A DNA stretch of 64,000 bases from Otis tarda (taxonomy: Eukaryota > Chordata > Aves > Otidiformes > Otididae): positions 124,001 through 188,000 of the forward strand of contig JAPMTP010000094.1 of NCBI GenBank assembly GCA_026413225.1, read 5' to 3'. Numbering within the stretch: position 1 is the first letter of the stretch; each line of letters opens with the position of its first letter. Below the pieces are notes generated by a model. That model had not been told where the DNA came from. It did not search any database and saw only the letters and a list, made by a program, of their open reading frames with translations. The position numbers and the translations under genes were made by a program. Positions 30,856 to 42,466 of this stretch are shown in pieces.

Positions 30856-33800
30856 CTGGGTCCTCCTCGGGGACGTCTCTGCAGCTGGAGGAGGGCTGTG
30901 CGCCATCTCCGTGCTTGGAGGCCACCTGCACAGGAAGAGCAAGAGCACAGACAGGGGATGGAAAGGGTGTCAGCAGGATGACCTGGAGAGCACCAGGCAT
31001 CCCCCCGCCATACAGACCATGGGCGCTGCCACTGCCTCCGGCGCCTCGGGATGCCCGCTGCTAGCAACGTGTGCTTGGCTCACCTGCTGCCAGGGGTCCC
31101 GAGCCAAGGGAAGAGTTGCTGCGTCCTCTTTGTCCTCCTCATCTGGGGCAAGGCGGGCTGTGCCAGCGTCTGCCGCAGGGTTTTGAGGCACTGGAGGAGC
31201 CACGCAACCCTCATGCACTGCCAGGATGACCCTGGCTTTGCTGGCCCCTTCTTGACTCTCTTCAGACGAGGGTGCAGCCACCTTTTCTCCTTCCTCGCGT
31301 GCCCCTGGGACAAGAGAGGCTGTGCTGGCCTCTCCCTGAGGCTCTGCAGCCAAGGCAGCCTCAGCGCCCTGAGGTGCTGCAGGTCTTCTTGCTGCCCTCG
31401 CTGCATCCATGCTCTGCGCGAGGTCCCGCTGCTCTGCCGGCCGCTGGCCGAGTTCCTGGGTGGCAGCCAGAGCCTCGCACACGTCCTGGCTCGCAGTGCA
31501 CTGGGCTGTGTCCAGCAGAGCCACGATGTCGGCACTGGGGCTGTGCAGGGCAGACGCCTGCTTCTCCGCCTGTGCTGCTGTGGCCTGCTCATTGAGAGCA
31601 GGAGAAGCTGGTGCCTTTGCCGCCTCTTGTGCCCTTGGAGCGAGAGGCGCGCTGTGCCCCTCTTCCTCAGGAGCTGTGCCCAGGGCAGGAGACACACTCT
31701 GCAGGGAGAGGGCTTCGCTGTCCTCCTCCTCCTCAGCCAAGGCCCCTGGCTCCTCCTATAAACACATGAGGAACAAGAAGAGAGCTAAGGAGAATTTCCG
31801 TCCTTTGTTGGACCGGGAGGGAAACAGTCACGCAGGCTGAGGAAGAGGCTCAGGTAGCTGATGCTGCCTTTGCCTCCGCCTGTAACAGAGCAGTTGTTCT
31901 CAGGATACCCAGTCCGCTGAGCTGGAAGACTGACGGGGAGCAGAATGAAGCCCCCATCATCCAAGAGGCAATGCTTTGCGACCTGCTACCGCACTTAGAC
32001 ACGCACAGGCCTATGGGGCCAGAAGGGACCCACCCAAGGGCACTGAAGGAGCTGGTGGAAGCACTCACCAGGCCACTTTCCACCACTGCCCAGCAGTCCT
32101 GGCCAAGCGAGGAGGCCCCGGCTGACTGGAGGGCAGCACGCGTGACGCCCGTCTACAGGAAGAGCCAAAGGAGGATCCAGGGAACTACAGAGGGATCTGG
32201 AGAGGCTGGATCGATGGGCCACAGTTGAGGATGAGAGCGGAGGGTCCCCAGGGCGAGAGAGGAGGGTTGGGGCCATGGGCACCGTGTGTGGGCCCTACAG
32301 AGAAGCAGGGCTCGCTGGTGGCCAGGAGGGCTGGAGCTCTGCTGGGACGCTGGAGTGCGGCCCTGGCGTAGTCCCTGCTCGGCGACAGCAGGAAGCCTCT
32401 CCCCAGGGACAGCGAGGCCATGCCAGCCCCGCTGATTCTGAGCCCCTTTGCTCACACAAGCCTCCTGCCAGTGCCACGGCCAAGAGTCCCAGCACGGGGG
32501 GAGCTCATTACCGTGGTCATGCTGATGCTCTCTAATGACGAAAGTGAGCAGATGCTCCCACAGTCCCAGAATCTTGGTCTGAGGAAGGGATTCTCTGGAT
32601 GCTCCTCTGGCAGTGTCTGGCCTAGGTGGAGGGCAAACACGCAAGACCTGTTAGCACACAGCGCTGTTGCCAACACGCTTCCCAGACGGTGCCAAGAGCT
32701 GTCAGCTCGGCACGGCTCAGGCTGTGTTGGGGCCGGCTCCCAGGCCCCAGCAGCCCTGGCATTCGGGCACCACCTTGTCCCCTGCCCACAGGACCCCTGC
32801 TGCCAGCACACTGAGGAAAGGAATCCCGGCGCCGAGCCGGTTGTGCTCGCTGGCCTCGACCCTGCCCAGCCCTTCGCTCACCGGTCTTCAGCGGCTCGAC
32901 CATGGTTATCTCGTAGGGCTCCGGCGCAGAGCTGCTCTCCTGGGAAGCCCCCAGCTCCTCCCAGGCCACCCTGGGGCGGCTGGGGGGTCTCTTTTCCATC
33001 CTGTGAAATGGAGGAAAGTGGGGGCAGAGGGGGAGCAGCGGCCCCGTGCCCGCCACGCGCAGGGCACACACTGTCCCGCGGGGGACTGGGAAAGGGCAGC
33101 GCACGCATTAACTGCGAGGGTTTGCGTGATCGTAGTGCTCTCGCCAGAGATGCACGCAACAACAGGAGCCAGGAGCTCCGAGGAGGTGAGGGGCTCTTGC
33201 CCTGCACAAGGTCACGGCACGGGGCTGGACCTCTCCCTGCCACCCTCCTCCCAGCCAGCGCGTGCGCACGGGCATGGGGCTACGTGGGCCCAGCTCCTTC
33301 CAACAGGCAGGCACGTGCCACCAGCCCTGTCCCAGATGCTGAGAGCAGGGGACAGGGGCCGGGAGACTCCGGGCGCTCTCACCTCCGGTAGAACAGCAGG
33401 TAGGCCTGCTGGGCCAGGACCACTGAGATGTTGCTGGGGCGGACCAGGTCATCGTCCATTTGGTACCACTGCCCGTTGCTGGCCTGCGGAAGGAGAAGAG
33501 AGAAGGGGGTCGGGCTGTGTCCGGGGACCCTCCTGGCCTGAAGAGCAGCAGGAACAGCGCCCACCAGCAGACCTCCTCCCCCAAAACCCACAGGCGGCCC
33601 AGGGCAGGCAAGGGGACTCTGCGAGAGCAGACCTCCACGCTTCTGTGGCAGAGCACAGCCTGCACCCCCCACCCAGTGCTCCACACCACTCCATCTGCTG
33701 AGCACCCTCCTTCCTGCGCCCCACAGGGACCCACCCCCCCAGCAGCCCCCAGCCCAGACTGGAGCCAAGAGAGCGCCGCGGGCTCACCTTCACGTGGCAG

Positions 33801-36800
33801 TAGTAGTGCCCTGACTGGCTGCTGATCCCAGCGTGCACCAGCACGGCATAGAGCCCATACACAACAGGATCCCCGTTCTTCTGGGACATGTAAGGGCGGA
33901 CGTTCAGGAGCTGGGGATACGGCACGTTCTGCGGAGAGAGGACGCCTTGGGAGCCTGCACAGCAGACGGCTTTCTTGCTAGAGCAAGAGCAGCTCAGCGG
34001 TCCTACGCGTCCCATCGCTCGAGGGAGGGGGACGCGCTCTCCACAGGCAGAGGTCACGCTGAGGAAGATGCCGGGATGAGCCAAGCCCCCCTGCACCGCA
34101 CAGCTGGGGAGGGGCTGCAGGACTGCAGCAGAGCTCACGCTGTGCACAGGACCCCCTCCCACCCTGCTCTGGGCAGCGGGGCCTGGGGCCAGGAGACAGC
34201 CCCTCATCGGCGTTGCCAAGCACTCACTTTTGTGATTTTGCCTCCACCAAACTTAGCAACGCGGTTCAGCCTGAGCATGAGAACGTTGGAGGCTCGGTGG
34301 ATGGTGAAGCCTTTGCTTGCTGACACTTTCTGCTTGCACCTGGAGAGGAAGAGCTGGAGCTATTCAAGCTGTTCCACCACCCAGATGATTGCCAGCCCTG
34401 GCCAAGCGGCAAACCCCACGGAAACGACCCTGACGACACCAAGCACCGCTCCAGGGCAGCTGCTCACGGCCACGTCTGCTGGCCCACGTCCTCCTCACGA
34501 GGGGAGGGAGCTGAGGAGTGGCGGGCTTCATCGCAGGCTTCCGTGTCCACGTACTTCACGGTGTGGCCATGGAGCAGGTAGAGGAGCCCTCCCGTAGAGC
34601 GGCAGGCTTTCCACCTGCTTCCCACCAGCACACCCGCGGGCCCCTTCCCGCCCGCAGCCCCACACACTCACTTGGCACATGTGTAGGCGTCCTCCCCGCG
34701 CAGCACAGCTGGCCTCACAAACTGCTCCAGCGCCTGCTCGAGGTTTGCGGCTTGCTGCAAGGACAGAGGAGAGGTCAGGGCACGAGCGGCGTGTCCACAC
34801 GACAGATCGGCTCCCTGCCGAGACGCCGGCCCCAAGACAGAACCCAGAACATGAGCACGGGGCCACGGACGGCACCAAACCTGTGAGCCGGGCACCAGCT
34901 AGCCGCTGGCCAGCATGCCGCGAGGGACGGCCCACGGCCCCTCACCACCACAGAGCCCCGGCGGAGGAGTCGTGGCTCGCGCTCAGGCAACGGGCGCTGC
35001 TCTGCCCAGCACAGAAGGCAGCGCAACAACGGAAGCTGCTTCCCCCTGGCCTGCAGCGTGCCTTGGCACTGGCAGGTGAAGGAGCCTTGAGAGCAGGCAC
35101 GGGGCAGCTGCAGGAACATCCCCGCGAGAGCAGAGCTCCTCCCCGCCCCCGACCCTGCCGCACTACCTCGATCTCCAGCGTCAGGTCCAGGTACGGGTCA
35201 TAGGTGTCCGAGACGCCCTTGCACAGCGAGCACTTCACTGCGACAGACAGAGGAGTGAGCACAGCCTGGCACCACACCTGCACCCGCCACCAGCCCAGCG
35301 CAGCGCAGGCAGCTGCAGTATTCCTGCTCTGCGGGTGTGGGCTCTGGGGTGGCAGCACCGCGATTCACAGCCTGGCAAGGAGGAAGGCTGGCAATTCCAT
35401 GGTGCGCTGGGACAGCAAGTGCTGCTGGAAAGCTGGCAACACAGGCTCCTTTGCTGGTGGCAGCGAGCCGGGGACCCGCAGCCAACAGCCTTTTCCGTGG
35501 CCGCCACAGGGGCCACCACCCACAGGTGCCGCAAGAATGAGCAACTGCAGACACCCAGCTGTGGGGAATTTGCACAGCTCAGCAATCTTCCCAAAGATTT
35601 GTACTGCAAGGCTGTCAGGGAAGCAGCAGCGCTGAGAGTCACAGGCCCAGGACCTGGCGGCCAGCACTCACCACGGGACCGCAGGTAGCCGCCAAAGATC
35701 CGGTGAACCAGCGTCGTGGCCTGGGTCTGGCGATCCAACCTAGAGACAGCAGCACCGGATCACGCACCACCCCTCCACAACGGCCACCCCCGCCGGCCGC
35801 CGCTGTCTGCTCAGGGCAGCTCCCCTGCGCGCTCCGGCCAGCCAAGGGGCTGCAGAGCTGCGGGAGCAGAGGGAAGTCGCAGCCTCTGCCAGGCTGCCCT
35901 CCCAGTGCCGGGGCTCACAGGGTGACACCGGGCTCCCACGCGCACCTTCCTCTAGAAGGAGCAGAAACTCCTGGCCGCAGCTCAGAGCTGGGCGCTGCAC
36001 ACAGAGGCCACGCAGGCTGCCCGGGACAGAGGGCCCAGGGGAAAGCTGCTCTCCCGCAGCCACAGAGCTGGGGCTGCCCTAGCAAGCACGCCTGCATTCC
36101 TCAACCGCTGGGACAGCATCCAAACCCGTAGCAGCCTCAGCATTTGGGGACAGGAGCGCAGCTGTGCTGGGGCAGAGGGGTCAGGAGAAGGGAGAAGGCA
36201 GACAACAGCCCAGAGCTGTGTCACAGAGGGGCAGAGTGGGGCCATGCACCCCAGGCCCCTGGAGGCAGCACCTCCCTCTAGGAGTCCCAACTGGGGGACA
36301 CGCTCACCCCACCGTCCCCTCCCACGGGCGCAGGGGACCAGCGAGGGGGCAGCGCAGAAGAGCAGCCGTGGGCCGTCAGAGGCCCCACATACCTGCTAGA
36401 GCCATTCAGGCAGGCCTTCTGCATGGCATCAAGGGTGCAACACAAGAAATCATGCGCGTCCTCCTGCCTGCCGAAGCGGATGTGCCGGGCAATCCCTGCA
36501 GGAGAGGGAGGAATCAGCCCCAGCACGTGCTGCAACAGATGCAGACCCATCCTCCCTCCCTCCCTCGGGGCAGGGACTCGGGGTCTGAGCCCCCTCAACC
36601 CAAACCAGACGACAGACTCATGCCGGCCACGGGGAAGCTCCACGCAGCCCCCGGCAGGCTCCGTGAGTCACCTCAGAAGAGCCATCTGCCAAGACCCGCC
36701 CCGATCTCAAAGATTCTGCTCCCGCCTTAGGCACCGCGCTCCTGCACGGCGACGGGAGGGGAGGGAAGGGCAGCCATCCTTACGCTTGAGGCTCTGGATG

Positions 36801-38164
36801 ACAGACACTGGCTTTATTGCTGTGCCGCTGCTGGAAAAAGCCTGGATCGTGTGCTTCTCCATAACACACAGCATGCAAAAGCCTCTTCGCTGGCCTGCAG
36901 CAGGAGAGAAGACAGGACGTCGGGACAAACTGAGGAGAGATGGAGGCAGGACAGGTGGCGGGGGACCTCCGGTCCAACACAGCTCAGTCGCGCTCAGTTT
37001 TCCCTAGGAGCTCTGTGCTCCGGTGCAGCTCGGGGGCATCCCGGGGGCACAGGGACCAGCACACGCCACCCCAGCTGGCGCAGCCCGAGTCACAGTACCA
37101 GCCAGCGCAACCCCCCAGACGAGACACTGTCCACGTGGACAGAAAACAGGTCACAGGGACGCGCTGGAGGAGCCCAGCGCCCGGCCCTGAGGGGCAGATC
37201 CCAGCAGAGCCCTACGCACAGGGCTGCGAGCCCCGCGTGCTCCCCTTGGGCACAGCTGGGAGCGGTGCCCGCCGGACTCCCTTTCAAAGCCCCCCAGCAA
37301 CAGCAGCTGCTGCCTGCACGCAGCCTTGGGCCCTGCCCTCACGCGCTCCCCGCAGGCAGGGGCTGTGTGGGACCCCCAGCTCAGCCCCCAGGAAGCCAGC
37401 AGACCCCCTTGCACCCATCTCAGTCCTGGCTACGCCCAGCAGAGACAAAGCCTCCCCGGACACAAGGATGACCTCTGGACGGAGAAACAGGCAGGAGGGA
37501 GCAGAGCAGGCGCATCCCGACACCCGCACGGCCCTGGCCAGAGCCACGCACAGAGGTGCTGAGCGCGGCGCCGGGAGCAGGACAGGCGGGCGCTCCTCCT
37601 CCCCTGCCGCCCGCCGAGCCGGGCCTCCCCACTCACAGGTCTGGCTGTGCTCCCCGGAGAGCAGGTAGTTGGCGAGCGGCGGCGTGTGGGTCAGGCACTG
37701 CAGGCCGGAGTTGAGGAAGCAGGTGTTCCCCATGTTGTGCAGCCCGGCGCCGACTGGGTACCTCTGCTCCCACTTCATGGAGAGGCGCTCCGCAGGGAAG
37801 AGCACCTTCTGGGGTGCGGGGATGCCATCTCCCACGCTCCCCGACTCACGGCCGCTGCCTGCGGGGAGAGGGGCGGTGAGCCGCAGGGCTGCGAGCGCGG
37901 GGAGGCTCCCCCTCGCCCTCTCTGCCTACCCTGCTTGCCGGGCAGCCCCTCCTCGGGGCAGTGCTGGCCCTCAGCGGCCTCAGCCTGGGGGCCGAGCAGC
38001 GGGTACTTGCCCCGCAGCCGCTCCCACGGGCAGGAGGAGCCGCGGCTGGCGGGCTCCAACTCCATCTCCTGCCGCAGCGCCTTCTCCAACGAGGCAGCCA
38101 GCAGCCCACCCAGCTCCCCCTCCTCGCCCGCCTCCCTGCGGCCCAGCTTCAGCGCCTCCTCCAT
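30856..38164 (-). CDS. USP42: USP42-like ubiquitin-specific protease
   Basis: Fourteen minus-strand exons splice in consistent phase: 38164-37930, 37858-37637, 36894-36784, 36495-36393, 35739-35672, 35237-35167, 34754-34672, 34339-34228, 33928-33788, 33483-33383, 33000-32882, 32621-32512, 31755-31084 and 30925-30856 (over 730 codons). The USP fold is complete. The Cys box is [15 protein letters not shown] (Cys ~125), followed by RQEDAHDFL, and zinc-binding pairs CSLC and CAKC. The His box is [11 protein letters not shown] (His ~376), then WYQMDDD. It therefore probably cleaves ubiquitin chains. USP42 proper is a nuclear deubiquitinase acting on p53 and H2B. The usual LKRF motif here reads LNRV. 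Exon 13 is a long acidic, alanine-rich tail. The 3' end is not found before the retroviral DNA at 30.6 kb. USP36 is the alternative relative. Confidence 0.9.
31850..32230 (+). mobile_element. Old CR1 fragment (reverse transcriptase part)
   Basis: The frame at 31,971-32,228 ([17 protein letters not shown], then [16 protein letters not shown]) parallels the CR1 reverse transcriptase segment [17 protein letters not shown]...[16 protein letters not shown], but is diverged and interrupted. It sits in the USP42-like intron between exons 12 and 13. A sister fragment lies at 60,260-60,570. Confidence 0.7.
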
Positions 38165-41100
38165 CTTCCTCCCGGTCAGGATGATCCAGTCCAGTGGCCC
38201 TGGCTGCACGGCGAGCAGACAGGTGACCGGGCGTGGCCGGACTGTTCTGTTTGCTTCCGCTCGTGGCGCCAGGCAGCGTCTTGTGGGGGCAACGGAACGT
38301 GGCCTAGAACCACCGCTGGCCCAGCCCCTCTGCTTGGTGCCCCTAAAGCCCTGGCGGAACGCTGAGGCCGGGGCTCCGCAGTCGCCGTAGCCACCAAACA
38401 CACCGGCCTGGCAGCGCTGTGTGCCAGACAGGGAGCGGAGGCCGAGCCGGGGCTGCGGGCCCCAGCTCAGAGCAGAGCCCACCACCCCGTGTGCTGCGGT
38501 AGGCGCCGCTGCCGAGGACACACCGCCTTGCCCTCAGCATGTCCTGCCTGCACTATAAGTTCTCCTCCAGCCTCAAGTACCACACGCTCATCTTCAACGG
38601 CCTCCACATCTCCCTGCGCGACCTCAAGCGCCAGATCATGGCCCGGGAGAAGCTGAAGGCGCCCAACAGCGACCTGCAGATCACCAACGCCCAGACCAAA
38701 GAAGGTGCGTGGGGGCGGCGGGCGCGGGGTGGGAAGCGACAATGGGATTCGCCCTCCATCCGTAGCTGGGACTGGTGCTGGGAGCCCCACAGAGCTGTTC
38801 CTTCCTCGCGGCTCTTCTGACAACCAGCGCCAGAGCTGTGTTTTAGCCACACAGCCAGGCTACAAGTGCCCGCGCTTCACGTGCAACGCGGAGAGCTCAC
38901 TAAGGTTTTGCTTTCCGGGAATTCTTCAGGGAAAATGATACGGAAATGTGGGAGGATATCTGATAAGAACAGGCTTGCCAGATTTCTTTGAAATCTGCTG
39001 GAGAAAGCTGAAAGGGATGGCAATGGAACAGGTGGCTGACTTGAATTAAAACAGCGGGTCTGGTCACTTAACTTTGCCCTCAACTTCTTGTACGCCGCGG
39101 CACTGGAAAACTGGTTCTGTGGCTGTTGCAGAAACTGCTCCCCAGCAACATTTTGGGCCAAGAGTGCAGCTGTGAGTTGGAATCTCAGCAGAGCCCTTAA
39201 AGCCATCGTGCACTTGAGTGTTCGGTGCCTCTAAAGGACAGTTTGGCATTTCTTGTTAATAGAACTGCTGTTGTACACCAGGGACACTGCCACGCAGATG
39301 CTATTGAGCATCAGTTCGTCATTCATTTCTAACCGTGGGTGGTTTTTTTCCCTGATACTGCACGTTAATGGCGTCAGGCCGGTACTGAAGTTTTGTGGCA
39401 GAACATTTATGGTGAATATAAGCAAGAAGGGTTCTTAGAGAAGTCATAAATTCATTTAAATCTGCTCAGTGGTGCTTGATTCTTGGAGCTGATAATGGGT
39501 TTGTATTACTTAGTATGATGTTTCCGTTTGGTGATCTGCCATCTTGAGGAGGTTGAATGTGATTGGAGACTTTGGGATGGGACTTTTCAGAAAGAATGAG
39601 ACTTGTAAATCGTTTTCACTCCTTGAACATTATTTTTTTCCCTTTAGTTCTATGGCACCCTTACAACAGTCTTTTCTTTAGAATGTGTTCTAGAGTTTTT
39701 TATCTCTTCCTGATTTATTTCTGTATTGCTTTCAGAATACACAGATGATGATGCCTTGATTCCGAAGAACTGCTCGGTCATTGTTAGACGAATCCCTGCT
39801 GGAGGAGTTAAAGCTCCCAGGAAAAAAACCTCTGTCCCGTGAGTGTCCCTAAAGCATTGTATTCTTTGGTAGCGGGTTCAGTCTGTTCACTTTTTTCCTG
39901 GATATTGGCGTACAGAGGCATTCAGATTTCTCTTTCCTGTTAAAGCTGCTGTTAATTTTTGTTGTGATGGGGTAGGTTTGATGTCCCAAAGCAGACGGAC
40001 ATTTTTAAGCCTGCTGGGACAGTACTTTTGTCACAGGACTCCTAAATCACACCAGATCCTAGGAACTGCTGTCAGGTGACATTTCTACTCCTGTTTTCAG
40101 TCCATACAGCAGATGTAACACATTTGGTATTTTTGGCGCTGCCATGGCTAAATATGGTCAGGTGACTGATCTTTTTGCGCTAAGTACACTTGCCCTTCAC
40201 AGTGTCTAGGCCATCACTGTTCTTTCTTAGAAACTCCGTTCTGTATCTGGTGCCTGTTTGTGACAGCAGGGATCTACAGATTGGCTACAGTTACCTTCCT
40301 GGTTTGATGGCTGGTTATTTAAGAACACGACACTGTAGCACAGATTTCCTGTTTTTGATACTTAGAGAGCAGAGGCAGAATACCTGAGGACTTCCTCTTG
40401 CCCGGTTGTGTTCTGTCCCTGGAAGTCTTGGAATAATTTGTGACAGAGTAGAATTGGGATGTTTGTGGTTGTTTTCAGTGGCACTGGATGTTCCAGGAGA
40501 GAACAGTTTATGTCTATGAATAAATTCCCACATTTGCTGGGCTATCAGAACATAAGGTGCTGATGCTGAGGCTTTATAATCTGTTTTCACTGCTTTCTGT
40601 GGGGTACCAGTGCTCTATTTCAAGTTCTGATCACCTTTCTTTCTTTCTTTTTCTAGAAGTCCAGCTGAGCCAGTGAGCGGAACCCCAAAAGCAGTATGTA
40701 AAAACACACTCTCACACTTGTTCCTACACACCGCACTTCATTCCATACCCACATACACACACACTTGTGCACTTTATATAAAAACACACACACATCTGTG
40801 TAATTTTTGCCATTTTCACTTTGTGTCACTTAGCTTTTGTTTTAAATACTTTTTTTTTGCCTAATGCTTTTTACAAATCTTATGAAAAAAACACTGAGAA
40901 ACCACTCTTGTTAAAGTTGGTGCTGTTCCTTACATGGGACTTGAGTGTTCCAACAAATACCAAACCCAACACATCCCATCCGTTTTGAGAACAGTTCTGT
41001 GAGGCTAACTGATTCCTTTTCACGTCCTTCAATACTTGGGTCTTTATTCCTAGAACTGCATAATTGAAGTGATGTTGGTTGGGCCCCTCTGAGGGCTTAA

Positions 41101-42466
41101 GCATCTTTAACAGATTGCAGTGGATTTAACTCTCGTTGCGACACAAAGTGGTCTTCTACAGCTCTGCATTTGATCTTTCCACTTTATCTGATGAAGCAGT
41201 TCAGTTTAGCAGTTTGTCTGCAAATGAAAATATCTAAAACCCAGTGTGGAGATCTTGCGGCAGGGTTAGAGCCTGGTGCACCTGTGGGTAAAATCCCTGT
41301 CGTTTTCCTGAACTTCTGCCTGCAGTACATTTTTGGATCTGGGTGACTTCAGGGTTGATGCTGCTTTAATTTCCCAAAGTGAAGCCTTTCTTTAGTGTAC
41401 CGCCACTTGGAATTTACCTGTGGAGAAGGGACAGCATTTTTCTTCAGAGTTGACAGCACTGCCATTCGGCTGCTGAAATATAAATAAGTAACAGAAGGAG
41501 ACACTTGACTGGTGATGGTCGAGATCTTGATTTGTCACTTGGGTCGAATACTATGCGTAACTATGCATTTCAAAATAGTCCAGATAGCAGAAAAGTTACT
41601 AGGTGGTGGTTTGTATTTTTCACCTTTCTTTTAAGGATAACTGCTTTCTCTTCTCTGGAATGGTGAGAGGCGTTCCTCTAACCCTGGATCATTGGATCTG
41701 GTCATGGATAAGTTGTTCGGGTCACCTAATCCAGAAGTTCATGAACAAAGTATAAGCTTTTGTGCATACTTGCTGCTTTTGATATTTGTTTAGGAGAAAG
41801 GAGTGCCACCACTTTCTTTAGGAAGTCAGACTGTTGCCTGCAGGCCATACAACAACTGCTTCCTGGAAAAGGACAAGAACTAATTAACAGTTTCTGAACG
41901 GTTCCGTTTCAGTAACTGGGCAATGCTAAACTGTTTAATGCTGGACTCCAACAGACAGCTTTCCTAATTTCGTGTTTGCTTTCCGAGGATTGGGCCAGGG
42001 TCCCCCTCCGAGATATTCTGGAGCAATAGGTTGATCCCAAGCGGGTTTGGTTATTTTCATTTCTTCTCATGAACCACAGAGGCACTCTTCAGCGGTCATA
42101 GGCTGGGACTGTGTTTTGCACAAACACAAATGAGAGCAGGTTGGAAATGCCCCTTTCAGTGACACTCAGAGGACAGAGTGCAGACGTTCAGACTACAGCA
42201 GAGGTTCACTGTTGCTGTGTTTTGCTTGTAGAACTTGACTATGTGTTTAATGTGTTGTGAACAGGTGCACGGCTCTTCCGCATCGACTTCTGTGTCCCAG
42301 CTTACGCAGGTATAGATATGTTCTGTCAAATACTTAAAAGAAAAAAAGTGTTTGCTCTGTGTTTCTAAATGTTATACGGTGATGTACAGCTGGCTAAGTG
42401 TGGTAATTTGAACACAACTTCAACTGAAATTTTTAATCATGTAAAGTATTTCTTTTAAGATTAGGA
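38123..42466. repeat. Right arm of the large inverted repeat
   Basis: This arm is the reverse complement of 1-4344. It spans the first 42 bases of USP42-like exon 1, the shared promoter, and RBBP6-like exons 1-4 with introns 1-3 and part of intron 4. Here both genes continue intact past the arm ends, so this copy is the more complete one and the left arm the derived one. Confidence 0.93.
38165..38538. promoter_or_regulatory. Bidirectional promoter between USP42-like and RBBP6-like genes
   Basis: The two ATGs are 374 bases apart and point away from each other. The interval is GC-rich with many CpGs and has no clear TATA box, the usual picture for a shared CpG-island promoter. Transcription start sites cannot be placed. 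Part of the interval is open in frame with the USP42-like start (LSGTQRCQAGVFGG), but there is no reason to think it is translated. Confidence 0.6.

Noticed and set aside
38343-38540. Upstream N-terminal extension of the USP42-like protein through the promoter
   Set aside because: The frame happens to be open in GC-rich DNA, but the residues are low in complexity and the ATG at 38,164 starts where family-like sequence begins.
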